Assembly: GCA_033398695.1 (NCBI GenBank) | Contig: CM065801.1 | Location: 62,001-126,000 of the forward strand | Length of the DNA stretch: 64,000 bases | Source of the DNA: Orobanche coerulescens | Taxonomy: Eukaryota > Streptophyta > Magnoliopsida > Lamiales > Orobanchaceae | Direction: 5' to 3' | In this document: in pieces, positions 1 to 10,509 of the stretch | Layout of the letters: every line of letters starts with the position of its first letter | Position numbering within the stretch: the first letter of the stretch is position 1 | Translations under genes and position numbers: made by a program | The notes under the pieces: model-generated | Told to the model about the DNA's origin: nothing | Seen by the model: the letters and a program-made list of their open reading frames with translations, nothing else | Databases searched by the model: none

Positions 1-720
1 GAGTGGAAATCTTTCAAAACTATGCCTTTTACAAATCTTCAAACCTTCATTGCAACTAGTGGTTGGGAATATCCCCAAGCCACTGAGGAGGTTCTGATTG
101 AATTTTGCAAAGAATCAGACTTGGCTTTAATCCTCCAAGATAAATGGTTCATGTCACATTTTAAAACAAACATGGACCACTTTATCCACTCTATCATGCT
201 CAGCATTTTTGATGGCGTTTTTGGAGAAGAGGAGGAGGAGGAAATTGAAAAGGAGATTAGGATTGAAGAAGTAGATGGAGATAATGAAATTATTGATTTG
301 GTGGCTGAAGAAGAAGAAGAAGAAAGAAAAACAGAAGAAAATATTCCAGTTGAAAAACAGCCAGAGGAGATTGAGAAGACAGAAGAATTGGCTGATGAAG
401 GAGATGAAGAAGAAGGAGAGGAGGTAGATCAAGAAAAAGATGAAGAAGAAAAGGAGGATGAGGATGATGAAGGAGAAAAGAAGGAGAAGGATGATGATAA
501 GAATGATGATGATGATGATGATAATGATGATGGAGGAGAAGCAGGAGCAGAGAAGGAAAATGAAAAAAAGATGAGGAAGAACGAAAAGAAAACTCTGGAG
601 AAAAGGAAGAAGAAGGGAAAGAGGAAGAGAGAGAAGGAGACAAGGAGCCAGAACAAGAGCCGGAGCCAGAGCCTACTCACGAAGCTGCAGATAGGCGTGG
701 TACTGCCGGTACACGGCTAG
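1..720 (+). CDS. 5'-open acidic ORF in the 3' part of an LTR retrotransposon
   Basis: The reading frame is already open at base 1, so the true start lies upstream; the ATG at 22 is only the first visible methionine. The first ~65 residues are globular-looking (WEYPQATEEVLIEFCKESDL and a following hydrophobic stretch). After that comes a long Glu/Asp/Lys low-complexity tail made of GAA, GAG and GAT codon repeats. It lies upstream of a polypurine tract and LTR, where some copia elements (SIRE type) carry an extra env-like ORF; that assignment is inference from position and composition, as I recognise no domain. It ends at TAG 718-720, but the same frame stays open beyond it to 1740. The charge pattern flips from acidic to basic near 600, suggesting a local frameshift. 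A degenerate gag or an unrelated charged protein cannot be excluded. Confidence 0.5.
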   Translation, partial: EWKSFKTMPFTNLQTFIATSGWEYPQATEEVLIEFCKESDLALILQDKWFMSHFKTNMDHFIHSIMLSIFDGVFGEEEEEEIEKEIRIEEVDGDNEIIDLVAEEEEEERKTEENIPVEKQPEEIEKTEELADEGDEEEGEEVDQEKDEEEKEDEDDEGEKKEKDDDKNDDDDDDNDDGGEAGAEKENEKKMRKNEKKTLEKRKKKGKRKREKETRSQNKSRSQSLLTKLQIGVVLPVHG

Positions 721-858
721 ACGCAGAGCTGTCAAGACTCAGTCGGGGACCCCGGAGAAAACCCACTCGACCTACCGGATGCGAGAGGCCTGCAGTCTAG
801 TGGTTCCTTTGCAGAAGGATCAGGAGAGCACTCTCCATCAGCTCAGATATCCCCTACC

Positions 859-1740
859 ATGACTGAGCTGATCAAGCAAATCGTCAGAGATACTATTGGA
901 GAGCTGCTATCATCTCAGGTGACTCCTGACCTTCAGTCAATAAATGCCAAAATAGACACCCTTCTACAGAGAGAGATTCTTCAGCCCCCTCCCCCTACCA
1001 ACAATAGAATGCCATTTGGCATGTCTGATTGGATGAGCAGGATGGAACAGCAGTTAACTACCCTTGTTGATGCTGGCAAAAAGGGGGAAGAGAGAATTCA
1101 GTGGGAAGAGAGAGAAATAAGGAGCAAGAAGAAGCAGGATGTCCTTCAAATTGAAGGATCCTCAAGACTGAAAAGAAAGGAAGCTGTAGATCCAGATGAC
1201 CAGGCTGACCAGCCTGAAGGAAAGAGAAGAAGGACTAGAGGTGGCTTTGGACCTACTCTAGAATGGGATGGGAAGGAGCTATGGTTTGTAGAGGACTTCA
1301 TTCCATTTGAAGCTCTTGAGATGTGGGGGTCTGCTAAGAAGAGGTTTATCAAAGACTATTACATCTGGGAACTACTCCAGGATGATAAACTCTCCCCACA
1401 AGAAATTTTCATAAACTTCATGGAAGAAATCCATCCGAAGCTTTGGGCTGTTCTGAAGAAGCACGCTAAAGAACAAAATGCTTATCCTATGATTCCCTCA
1501 TTCAGGGCAGAGGAAGCACCAATCCGTATGGACGGTGAACTTGATGAGTTAGCACTTCAAAGAGAAATCAAGCTATTGTGTCTTGAGAACAGATTCAGAT
1601 CCCAGCAAGAACAAGACTTCGCAGCACTTGTTGTGAAGAGAAAATATGGTCTTGCTCCAGTCAAGATAAGACCAATTGGAGCCAAACCCTTCAAACCTGC
1701 CAAGCAGCCTATTCGAAGAGGCAGAGGAAGAGGCAGATGA
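859..1740 (+). CDS. Coiled-coil/basic-tail ORF of the same LTR element
   Basis: 293 codons from the ATG at 859, in the same frame as the ORF ending at 720; codons 721-858 are open, so only the TAG at 718-720 separates them. The N-terminus (MTELIKQIVRDTIGELL) looks amphipathic and helical, followed by a Pro-rich spacer (LQPPPPTNN). A basic cluster near residues 103-130 (RLKRKE, GKRRRTRGG) resembles a bipartite nuclear localisation signal, and a folded-looking segment with WELLQDDKLSPQEI follows. The tail RRGRGRGR suggests nucleic-acid binding. It ends 222 bp before the LTR, so it is the last ORF of the element. I do not recognise a family. A role as an accessory or env-like retrotransposon protein is inferred from location only. 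Confidence 0.5.
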   Translation: MTELIKQIVRDTIGELLSSQVTPDLQSINAKIDTLLQREILQPPPPTNNRMPFGMSDWMSRMEQQLTTLVDAGKKGEERIQWEEREIRSKKKQDVLQIEGSSRLKRKEAVDPDDQADQPEGKRRRTRGGFGPTLEWDGKELWFVEDFIPFEALEMWGSAKKRFIKDYYIWELLQDDKLSPQEIFINFMEEIHPKLWAVLKKHAKEQNAYPMIPSFRAEEAPIRMDGELDELALQREIKLLCLENRFRSQQEQDFAALVVKRKYGLAPVKIRPIGAKPFKPAKQPIRRGRGRGR

Positions 1741-1962
1741 CTTTTAGTTATTTCTTTTTACTTGTAATGTTTTATGTACTTAAAACCTTCTTGTAAAATT
1801 TCAATAATAAACAAGTCAGAAAATCGTATAACAGTCTGTTGAATGACAATTTCCAATTGTCTCAATATTAGACTGATTTTAGTTTGTGTCTTGCACTTAA
1901 GTGCAGACTTGGTCATTTGATTACTTATTTAAAGTTTTGCCATCATCAAAATAGGGGGAATT
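1741..1962 (+). other. 3' untranslated region and polypurine tract
   Basis: Non-coding stretch between the last ORF and the LTR. It ends in a purine run around 1949-1960 (AAAATAGGGGGAA), directly abutting the TGTTAG start of the LTR. Such a run primes plus-strand DNA synthesis in LTR elements, and its position fixes the element as plus-strand with this LTR as the 3' one. Confidence 0.65.
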
Positions 1963-3346
1963 TGTTAGGAATACTTGTTAGATTTTGATGATGTCATTAA
2001 TATAAAATCAAATGTTTATTACTTGGCAAAATGTAAGGAAGAACCAAATGAGTATCTTCCATAGGCCAAATATGTTAAGTATAAAACTTGGCAAAATATA
2101 AAGAAGAACCAAATGAGTATCTTCTGTAGGCCAAAAATTTGTTAGGCTGAAAAACAGCTAAGTACTAAGTACAGCTTAGTCCATCAGAGAGGAACAATGA
2201 CTCGGTCGAGTAGCTCAGTCAACTAAATTTATCGGAGAAGTTTGACGGTGCGGTAGGTACCTCGGGAAGTCACGACCGGATAAGTCACAAGCAGTGAAAG
2301 CAGGAGAGGACCTATCTGCAGAGATGTTAGCCGCATGTCGGCTACTCGAAAGCGACCAAGTACTCCAAGTCCACGTCGGCATGCGTTGAAAAGTCAAGTA
2401 TTACGGAAAGCTCACATGCAACGTGAAGAGACAAATTGGAGTGATTCCATAAGAGATATGATTTAAATAAATCATCCCGACCCACCTTGAAGACTTTAAT
2501 CCTTTTATATTCAAAAGATTCGGCGTTCACATGCGAAGTCTTCTAGCAGTCGGAAGATAAAATAAAATAATGGGAATCGGCCTTGCAACGTTCGGAAAGA
2601 TTAAACAATGAAGTCTCCCTCCAAAGGACGGATTTGTTCAAAAGATTTGCAACGGCTACAAGGAAAAAGCTCGGAGATCGACCTATATATATCCAGAGAT
2701 TTGAAATCGAGCAACTACCGGTGCGAACATACATTCTAGCGATCAAAGCAATCAAGCAATCTAAAGCAATCAATAGCATCGTGAAAAGAGCGAGATCTAA
2801 AAGTTCATACTTAAGGAAGCTCTTAAGTTGGAGAAGACAAAAACTCTTGTCTATAATCTTGAGTACGGGGTACTTCTTGGTTGAAGTAAGAGGCGTAAAG
2901 GCATCCGAGGATCGAGGATCAAGAGGTGCAAGCGATCAGTGTGTACAACGGCACGGATTTCCTTTGGTTAAAGGCTGTTGTAGTGTGGTTTGAATCACTG
3001 TAATATTTATCCGGTTGAAAATTATAGTGAATTCATCTCAGTAGTTTGGAGAAAAGTGGATTAGTAGAGGATTACCCCACCTCTCGGACCACTATAATTG
3101 CTGTGTTATTCTTGTTTCTTGCATCATACTTTAACTGCTGCATACATTGTTAAGTGTTTCATTAAGTTGATTTCTATTCGTCATCAGCTGACTTCCGCAC
3201 ATATCCAAGAACAAACGACTCCAAGTCATTTGTCTAACTATCAGCTGAAGAAACTCACTCTTCGTGAAAAAGAGTTCAAGAGTTTCAACAAGTCTATTCA
3301 CCCCCCCCCCCCTCTAGACTTGTTCCTGGACGACTTGTGACCTACA
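1963..3346 (+). mobile_element. 3' LTR of a copia-like retrotransposon
   Basis: The LTR starts TGTTAGGAATACTTG right after the polypurine tract and ends ...CCTACA, giving TG...CA termini and about 1384 bp. A TATA-like run lies near 2681-2692 (CCTATATATATCC). Near the 3' end is a C-tract followed by CTCTAGACTTGTTCC, a layout familiar from Tork/SIRE-type copia LTRs. The next bases (CTAGCTGCTATGGG) are already satellite sequence: monomers elsewhere read CTTGCTGCTATGGG at this place. The element therefore appears to have inserted into the array, with CTAGC as the candidate 5-bp target copy. The 5' LTR lies outside the window, so neither the duplication nor LTR divergence can be tested. Confidence 0.7.
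2021..2136 (+). repeat. Two-copy 65-bp tandem duplication inside the LTR
   Basis: ACTTGGCAAAAT..AAGAACCAAATGAGTATCTTC..TAGGCCAAA occurs at 2021-2070 and again at 2086-2136 with a few substitutions, a period of 65 bp. It lies in the U3 part upstream of the TATA-like box. Confidence 0.8.
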
Positions 3347-6300
3347 CTAGCTGCTATGGGAGTCTAATTCAAAGGCCTACGACATGGGGCGAGATCGATA
3401 CGATAATCGTCAATTTTGTGGACACTTCCAGATGTTTTTTGCCGTTTCTCAATTGCTGTTCCTCCATTGTTTTGGCCATATCTCCTTCGTTATTCGTCCG
3501 ATTGGGTCGAATCAAGCGGCGTTGGAAATATTATTCAAAGTACTATAGATCTAAAAAATCAAAATCGAAATTTGATTCCCAGATTCATGGAGAGGGGCTC
3601 AAATAAAAGGAAGGGCACATTCTGGGATATATTCGGCAGATCCACAGGTGATAGACTCTTGCAAATAACAAAATCTCATCAGGGGACACTATAAATAAAT
3701 ATCCGTGCAATCCTGGACAAAAAAATTGAATTTTTATTTCGAAATTTTTTCAGGTGATTTTCCGTAGGGGTACCCCTAGGGGAAATGATCGAAAGTTGGA
3801 AATTTTGGATTCCGGTTCGTAATCGATATTTGATCACATAAAGTTATAGGTTCTCGAATAAGGTTTCCAACGCTTCGAGAATCGTCCCAATTGGATAAGT
3901 AACGAAGGAGATATGGTTAAAACAGTTTCTGGTAAAAGTGAGGCCACGACGACGCAATTAGAGGAGGCCCCCGATGAGCTTCTTTTTCCGGCACATGCCA
4001 CCGTTTCGGCAATATCTCCTTCGTTATTTATCAGATTGGGTCGATTCTTGCTGCTATGGGAGGCTAATTCAAAGGCCTACGACATGGGGCGATATCGATA
4101 CAATAATCGTCAATTTTGTGGACACTTCCGGATGTTTTTTGCCGTTTCTCAATTGCTGTTCCTCCATTGTTTTGGCCATATCTCCTTCGTTATTCGTCCG
4201 ATTGGGTCGAATCAAGCGGCGTTGGAAAGATTATTCAAAGTAATATAGATCTAAAAAATCAAAATCGAAATTTGATTCCCGGATTCATGGTGAGAGGCTC
4301 AAATAAAAGGAAGGGCACATTTTGGGATATATTCGGCGGATCCACAGGTGATAGACTCTTGCAAATAACAAAATCTCATCACGGGACACTATAATTAAAT
4401 ATCCGTGCAATCATGGACAAAAAAATTGAATTTTTATTTCGAAAATTTTTCATGTGATTTTCCCTAGGGGAAATGATCGAAAGTTGGAAATTTTGGATAC
4501 CGGTTCGTAATTGATATTTGATCACATAAAGTTATAAGTCTTCGAATAAGGTTTCTAACGCTTCGAGAATCGTGACAATCGGATAAGTAACGAAGGAGAT
4601 ATGGTCAAAACAGTTTCTGGTAAAAGTGAGGCCACGGCGACGCAATTAGAGGAGGCCCCCGATGAGCTTCTTTTTCCGGCACATGCCACCGTTTCGGCAA
4701 TCTCTCATTCGTTATTTATCGGATTGGGTTGATTCTTGCTGCAATGGGAGGCTAATTCAAAGGCCTACGACATGGGGCAAGATCCATACGATAATCGTCA
4801 ATTTTGTGGACACTTCCGGATGTTTTTTGTCGTTTCTCAATTGCTGTTCCTCCATTGTTTTGGCCATATCTCCTTCGTTATTCGTCCGATTGGGTCGAAT
4901 CAAGCGGCGTTGGAAAGATTATTCAAAGTACTATAGATCTAAAAAATCTAAATCGAAAATTGATTCCCGGATTCATGGTGAGAGGCTCAAATAAAAGGAA
5001 GGGCACATTCTGGGATATATTCGGCGGATCTACAGGTGATAGACTCTTGAAAATAACAAAATCTCATCACGGGACACTATAAATAAATATCCGTGCAATC
5101 ATGGACAAAAAAATTGAATTTTTATTTCGAAAATTTTTCAGGTGATTTTTCCGAGGGGTACCCCTAGGGGAAATGATCGAAAGTTGGAAATTTTGGATTC
5201 CGGTTCGTAATCGATATTTGTTCACATAAAGTAATAGGTCTTTGAATAAGGTTTCTAACGCTTCAAGAATCGTCCCAATCGGATAAGTAACGAAGGAGAT
5301 ATGGTCAAAACAGTTTCTGGTAAAAGTGAGGCCACGGCGACGCAATTAGAGGAGGCCCCCGATGAGCTTCTTTTTCTAGCACATGCCACCGTTTCGGCAA
5401 TATCTCCTTCGTTATTTATCGGATTGTGTCGATTCTTACTGCTATGGGAGGCTAATTCAAAGGCCTGCGACATGGGGCGATATCGATACGATAATCGTCA
5501 ATTTTGTGGACACTTCCGGATATTTTTTGCCGTTTCTCAATTGGTGTTCCTCCATTGTTTAGGCCATATATCCTTCGTTATTCGTACGATTGGGTCGAAT
5601 CAAGCGTAGTTGGAAAGATTATTCAAAGTACTATAGATCTAAAAAATTAAAATCGAAATTTGATTCCCGGATTCATGGTGAGAGGCTCAAATAAAAGGAA
5701 GGGCACATTGTGGGATATATTCGGCGGATCCACAGGTGATAGACTCTTGCAAATAACAAAATTTCATCACGGGACACTATAAATAAATATCCGTTCAATC
5801 CTGGACAAAAAAAATTGAATTTTTATTTCAAAAAATTTTTAGGTGATTTTCCCCAGGGGTACCCCTAGGGGAAATGATCGAAAGTTGGAAATTTTGGATT
5901 CCAGTTCGTAATCGATATTTGATCACATAAACTTATAGGTCTTCGAATAAGGTTTCTAACGCTTCGAGAATCGTCCCAATCGGATAAGTAACGAAGGAGA
6001 TATGGTCAAAACAATTTCTGGTAAAAGTGGGGCCACAGCCACGCAATTAGAGGAGGCCCCCGATGAGCTTCTTTTTCCGGCACATGCCACCGTTTCGGCA
6101 ATATCTCCTTCGTTATTTATCGGATTGGGTCGAGTTTTGCTGCTATGGGAGGCTAATTCAAAGGCCTACGACATGGGGCGAGATCAATACGATAATCGTC
6201 AATTTTGTGGACATTTCCGGATGTTTTTTGCCCTCAATTGCTGTTCCTCCATTGTTTTGGCCATATCTCCTTCGTTATTTAGAGTACTATAGATCTAAAA

Positions 6301-9300
6301 AATCAAAATCGAAATTTGATTCTCGGATTCATGGTGAAAGGCTCAAATAAAATGAAGGGCACATTCTAGGATATATTCGGCGGATCAACAGGTGATAGAC
6401 TCTTGCAAATAACAAAATCTCATCATGGGACACTATAAATAAATATACGTGCAATCCTGGACAAAAAAATTGAATTTTTATTTCGAAAATTTTTCAGGTG
6501 ATTTTCCCTAGGGGTACCCCTAGGGGAAATGATCGAAAGTTGGAAATTTTGGATTCCGGTTCGTAATCGATATTTGATCACATAAACTTATAGGTATTCG
6601 AATAAGGTTTCTAACGCTTCGAGAATCGTCCCAATCGGATAAGTAATGAAGGAGATATGGTCAAAACAGTTTCTGGTAAAAGTGGGGCCACAACCACGCA
6701 ATTAGAGGAGGCCCCCGATGAGCATCTTTTTCCGGCACATGCCACCGTTTCGGCAATATCTCCTTCGTTATTTATCGGATTGGGTCGATTCTTGCTGCTA
6801 TGGGAGGCTAATTCAAAGGCCTACGACATGGGGCGAGATCAATACGATAATCGTCAATTTTGTGGATACTTACGGATGTTTTTTGCCGTTTCTCAATTGC
6901 TGTTCCTCCATTATTTTGGCCATATCTACTTCGTTATTCGTCCGATTGGGTCGAATCAAGCGGCGTTGGAAAGATTATTCAAAGTACTATAGATCTAATA
7001 AATCAAAATCGAAATTTGATTCCCGAATTCATGGTGAGAGGCTCAAATAAAAGGAAGGGCACATTCTGGGATATATTCGGCGGATCCACAGGTGATAGAC
7101 TTTTGCAAATAACAAAATCTCATCACGGGACACTATAAATAAATATCCGTGCAATCCTGGACAAAAAAATTGAATTTTTATTTCGAAAATTTTCCAGGTG
7201 ATTTTCCCTAGGGGTACCCCTAGGGGAAATGATCGAAAGTTGGAAATTTTGGATTCCTGTTCGTAATCAATATTTGATCACATAAAGTTATAGGTCTTCG
7301 AATAAGGTTTCTAATGCTTCGAGAATTGTCCCAATCGGATAAGTAACGAAGGAGATATGGTCAAAACAGTTTCTCGTAAAAGTGAGGCCACGACGACGCA
7401 ATTAGAGGAGGCCCCCGATGAGCTTCTTTTTCCGGCACATGCCACCGTTTCGGCAATATCTCTTTCGTTATTTATCGGATTGGGTCGATTTTTGCTGCTA
7501 TGGGAGGCTAATTCAAAGGCCTACGACATGGGGCGAGATGGATACGATAATCGTCAATTTTGTGGACATTTCCGGATGTTTTTTGCCCTCAATTGCTGTT
7601 CCTCCATTGTTTTGGCCATATCTCCTTCGTTATTCAGAGTACTATAGATCTAAAAAATCAAAATCGAAATTTGATTCCCGGATTCATGGTGAGAGGCTCA
7701 AATAAAAGGAAGGGCACATTCTAGGATATATTCGGCGGATCCACAGGTGATAGACTCTTGCAACTAACAAAATCTCATCACGGAACACTATAAATAAATA
7801 TCCGTGCAATCCTGGACAAAAAAATTGAATTTTTATTTCGAAAATTTTTCAGGTGATTTTCCCTAGGGGTACCCCTAGGGGAAATGATCGAAAGTTGGAA
7901 ATTTTGGATTCCGGTTCGTAATCGATATTTGATCGCATAAAGTTATAGGTCTTCGAATAAGGTTTCTAACGCTTCGAGAATCGTCCCAATCGGATAAGTA
8001 ACGAAGGAGATATGGTCAAAACAGTTTCTGGTAAAAGTGAGGCCACGGCGACGCAATTAGAGGAGGCCCCCGATGAGCTTCTTTTTCCGGCACATGCCAC
8101 CGTTTCGGCAATATCTCCTTCGTTATTTATCGTATTGGGTCGATTCTTGCTGCTATGGGAGGCTAATTCAAAGGCCTACGACATGGGGCGAGATCGATAC
8201 GATAATCGTCAATTTTGTGGACACTTCCGGATGTTTTTTGCCGTTTCTCAATTGTTGTTCCTCCATTGTTTTGGCCATATCTCCTTCGTTATTCGTCCGA
8301 TTGGGTCGAATCAAGCGGCGTTGGAAAGATTATTTAAAAGTACTACAGAACTAATAAATCAAAATCGAAATTTGATTCCCGGATTCATGGTGAGAGGCTC
8401 AAATAAAAGGAAGGGCACATTTTGGGATATATTCGGCGGATCCACAGGTGATAGACTCTTGCAAATAACAAAATCTCATCACGGGACACTATAAATAAAT
8501 ATCCGTGCAATACTGGACAAAAAAATTGAATTTTTATTTCGAAAATTTTTCAGGTGATTTCCCCTAGGGGTACCCCTAGGGGAAATGATCGAAAGTTGGA
8601 AATTTTGGATTCCGATTCGTAATCGATATTTGATCACATAAACTTACAGGTCTTCGAATAAGGTTTCTAACGCTTCGAGAATCGTCCCAATCGGATAATT
8701 AACGAAGGAGATATGGTCAAAACAGTTTCTGGTAAAAGTGAGGCCACGGCGACGCAATTAGAGGAGGCCCCCGATGAGCTTCTTTTTCGAGCACATGCCA
8801 CCATTTCGGAAATATCTTCTTCGTTATTTATTGGATTGGGTCTATTCTTGCTGCTATGGGTATCTAATTCAAAGGCCTACGACATGGGGCGATATCGATA
8901 CGATAATCGTCAATTTTGTGGACACTTCCGGATGTTTTTTGCCGTTTTTCAATTGTTGTTCCTCCATTGTTTTGGCCATATCTCTTTCATTATTCGTCCG
9001 ATTGGATCGAATCAAGCGGCGTTGGAAATATTATTCAAAGTATTATAGATCTAAAAAATTAAAATCGAAATTTGATTCCCAGATTCATGGTGAGAGGCTC
9101 AAATAAAAGGAAGGGCACATTCTGGGATATATTCGGCGGATCCACATGTGATAGACTCTTGCAAATAACAAAATATCATCACGGGACACTATAAATAAAT
9201 ATCCGTTCAATCCTGGACAAAAAAATTGAATTTTTATTTCGAAAATTTTTCAGGTGATTTTCCCTAGGGGTACCCCTAGGGGAAATGATCGAAAGTTGGA

Positions 9301-9712
9301 AATTTTGGATTCCGGTTCGTAATCAATATTTGATCACATAAAGTTATAGGTCTTCGAATAAGGTTTCTAACGCTTTGAGAATCGTCCCAATCGGAACGAA
9401 GGAGATATGGTCAAAACAGTTTCTGGTAAAAGTGAGGCCACGGCGACGCAATTAGAGGAGGCCCCCGATGAGCTTCTTTTTCCGGCACATGCCACCGTTT
9501 CGGCAATATCTCCTTCTTTATTTATCGTATTGGGTCGATTTTTGCTGCTGTGGGAGGCTAATTCAAAGGCCTACGACATGGGGCAAGATCGATACGATAA
9601 TCATCAATTTTGTGGACATTTCCGGATGTTTTTTGCCCTCAATTGTTGTTTCTCCATTGTTTTGGCCATATCTCCTTCGTTATTCGTCCGATTGGGTCGA
9701 ATCAAGCGGCGT
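3347..9712. repeat. Satellite array of nine ~655-701 bp monomers
   Basis: A head-to-tail array. Using the landmark ATGGTYAAAACAGTTTC, copies start at 3913, 4601, 5301, 6002, 6657, 7357, 8012, 8713 and 9407, giving unit lengths 688, 700, 701, 655, 700, 655, 701 and 694. The short units (from 6002 and 7357) share a ~42 bp deletion plus a 4 bp deletion (TTTGCCCTCAATTG), suggesting a two-monomer higher-order unit. Every monomer has open frames of ~90-110 codons in several phases, but they shift and fuse between copies (a 160-codon fusion at 8012-8494), so I do not call genes. The array starts exactly at the LTR end on the left and stops at 9712 against retrotransposon leader sequence. A centromeric or heterochromatic satellite is likely but not shown. 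Confidence 0.92.
8558..8585. repeat. 28-bp perfect palindrome of the satellite monomer
   Basis: In the copy at 8558-8585 the arms read TTTCCCCTAGGGGT and its reverse complement, a perfect 28-bp inverted repeat centred on TA. Other monomers keep most of it near 3765, 5150, 5850, 6510, 7210, 7865 and 9265 (core CCCTAGGGGTACCCCTAGGG). In the monomer near 4463 one half is deleted (CCCTAGGGGAAA), which explains its shorter 688-bp unit. Confidence 0.9.
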
Positions 9713-10219
9713 CCGGAGTGAAGTCACAGATTCCCCCGAGGCCTCTTAGGACCCTCCCGGAGTGAGCAAATCACACACATATACATTCCCATTCCATATT
9801 AAGCACAAAGGTTTCACAAGAATACTCGCAAAATGAGCAAATCATTTTGAAATACACATGCAGCGGACGAAACCAGCAGTCAAAAATACATTAGCAGCGA
9901 CACCACTCCTCATATAAACAAGATATGAGAGTCGAATAACCATATATCATGAAATCAAAATCCATAGAAGGATTCCATCACTTAACAAATAATCATACAA
10001 GTAGCTCGTGTCACACGAGGCACAACACAAAGAAGGGAGACTTACATCCACCGATCGCACGAAGATGATGATCGCCCCACGATACTAATCACGACCAACA
10101 AACTCAGACGACGCGTCGCGACATGACTCAGTCAGACAAAATCCGATGAGACAAGACCCAACAGACACAACTTGACCCGACAGCCCAGGTTTCCACAACC
10201 TAAGCTCTGATACCATTTA
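9713..10219 (-). mobile_element. Leader fragment of the outer Ty3/gypsy element (truncated)
   Basis: On the minus strand this is the stretch just downstream of the primer-binding site of the outer LTR. It contains the leader motif CGTGCGATCGGT..ATGTAAGTCTCC (complement of 10036-10066), which recurs in the two other gypsy elements of the window. No gag is present: at 9712/9713 the sequence switches abruptly to satellite DNA, so the body of the element was lost or lies beyond the array. The last ~60 bases (9713-9770) contain CCGGAGTGA twice, a small duplication at the junction. Confidence 0.65.
10204..10215 (-). other. Primer-binding site of the outer element
   Basis: The complement reads TGGTATCAGAGC, the usual plant LTR-element primer site matching the initiator Met tRNA 3' end. 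It sits four bases from the LTR terminus (GGGTGTTACA on the minus strand). Confidence 0.85.
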
Positions 10220-10509
10220 TGTAACACCCCCAATCCACTCAGGGATATTACACGCCGTAAACCCTTCTCTCAAGGATCTACCAGGCTGGTAACACAATCA
10301 AACATCTCAACATCGCCTTTAAGGCTTCAAAATGACTCAGTAGACCGATTTGGTCTTTCAATCAACACATACAACTGAATCTCAATACATACCCACGCAG
10401 GGGTCAAAATACAACTCACTCCTGTACAACGGGGAAAATAATGCAGTAGAAATAAAGTACAACTAAACCAATACGACATCGTATGGATCCTCATGTGATT
10501 AGTATCGAT
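10220..10509 (-). mobile_element. Outer gypsy LTR, piece 1 (U5 end)
   Basis: Begins TGTAACACCCCCAATCC, which on the minus strand is the LTR 3' end GGGGGTGTTACA. It stops at 10509, where the LARD-like element is inserted. The sequence resumes at 19108 after the direct repeat TCGAT (10505-10509) / TTGAT (19108-19112). Related to, but clearly diverged from, the LTRs of the inserted element. Confidence 0.85.

Noticed and set aside
154..680. Minus-strand Ser/Leu/Phe-rich open frames opposite the acidic ORF
   Set aside because: They are the complement of GAA/GAG/GAT codon runs; low complexity and no motif.
4760..4860. GRDRYDNRQFCGHFR in satellite frames as a gag zinc-knuckle relic
   Set aside because: Only one Cys, no CX2CX4HX4C spacing.
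3913..9749. Many 90-111-codon ORFs across the satellite as a gene family
   Set aside because: They follow the repeat period, occur in overlapping phases, and shift or fuse between units; better explained by the homogenised repeat.
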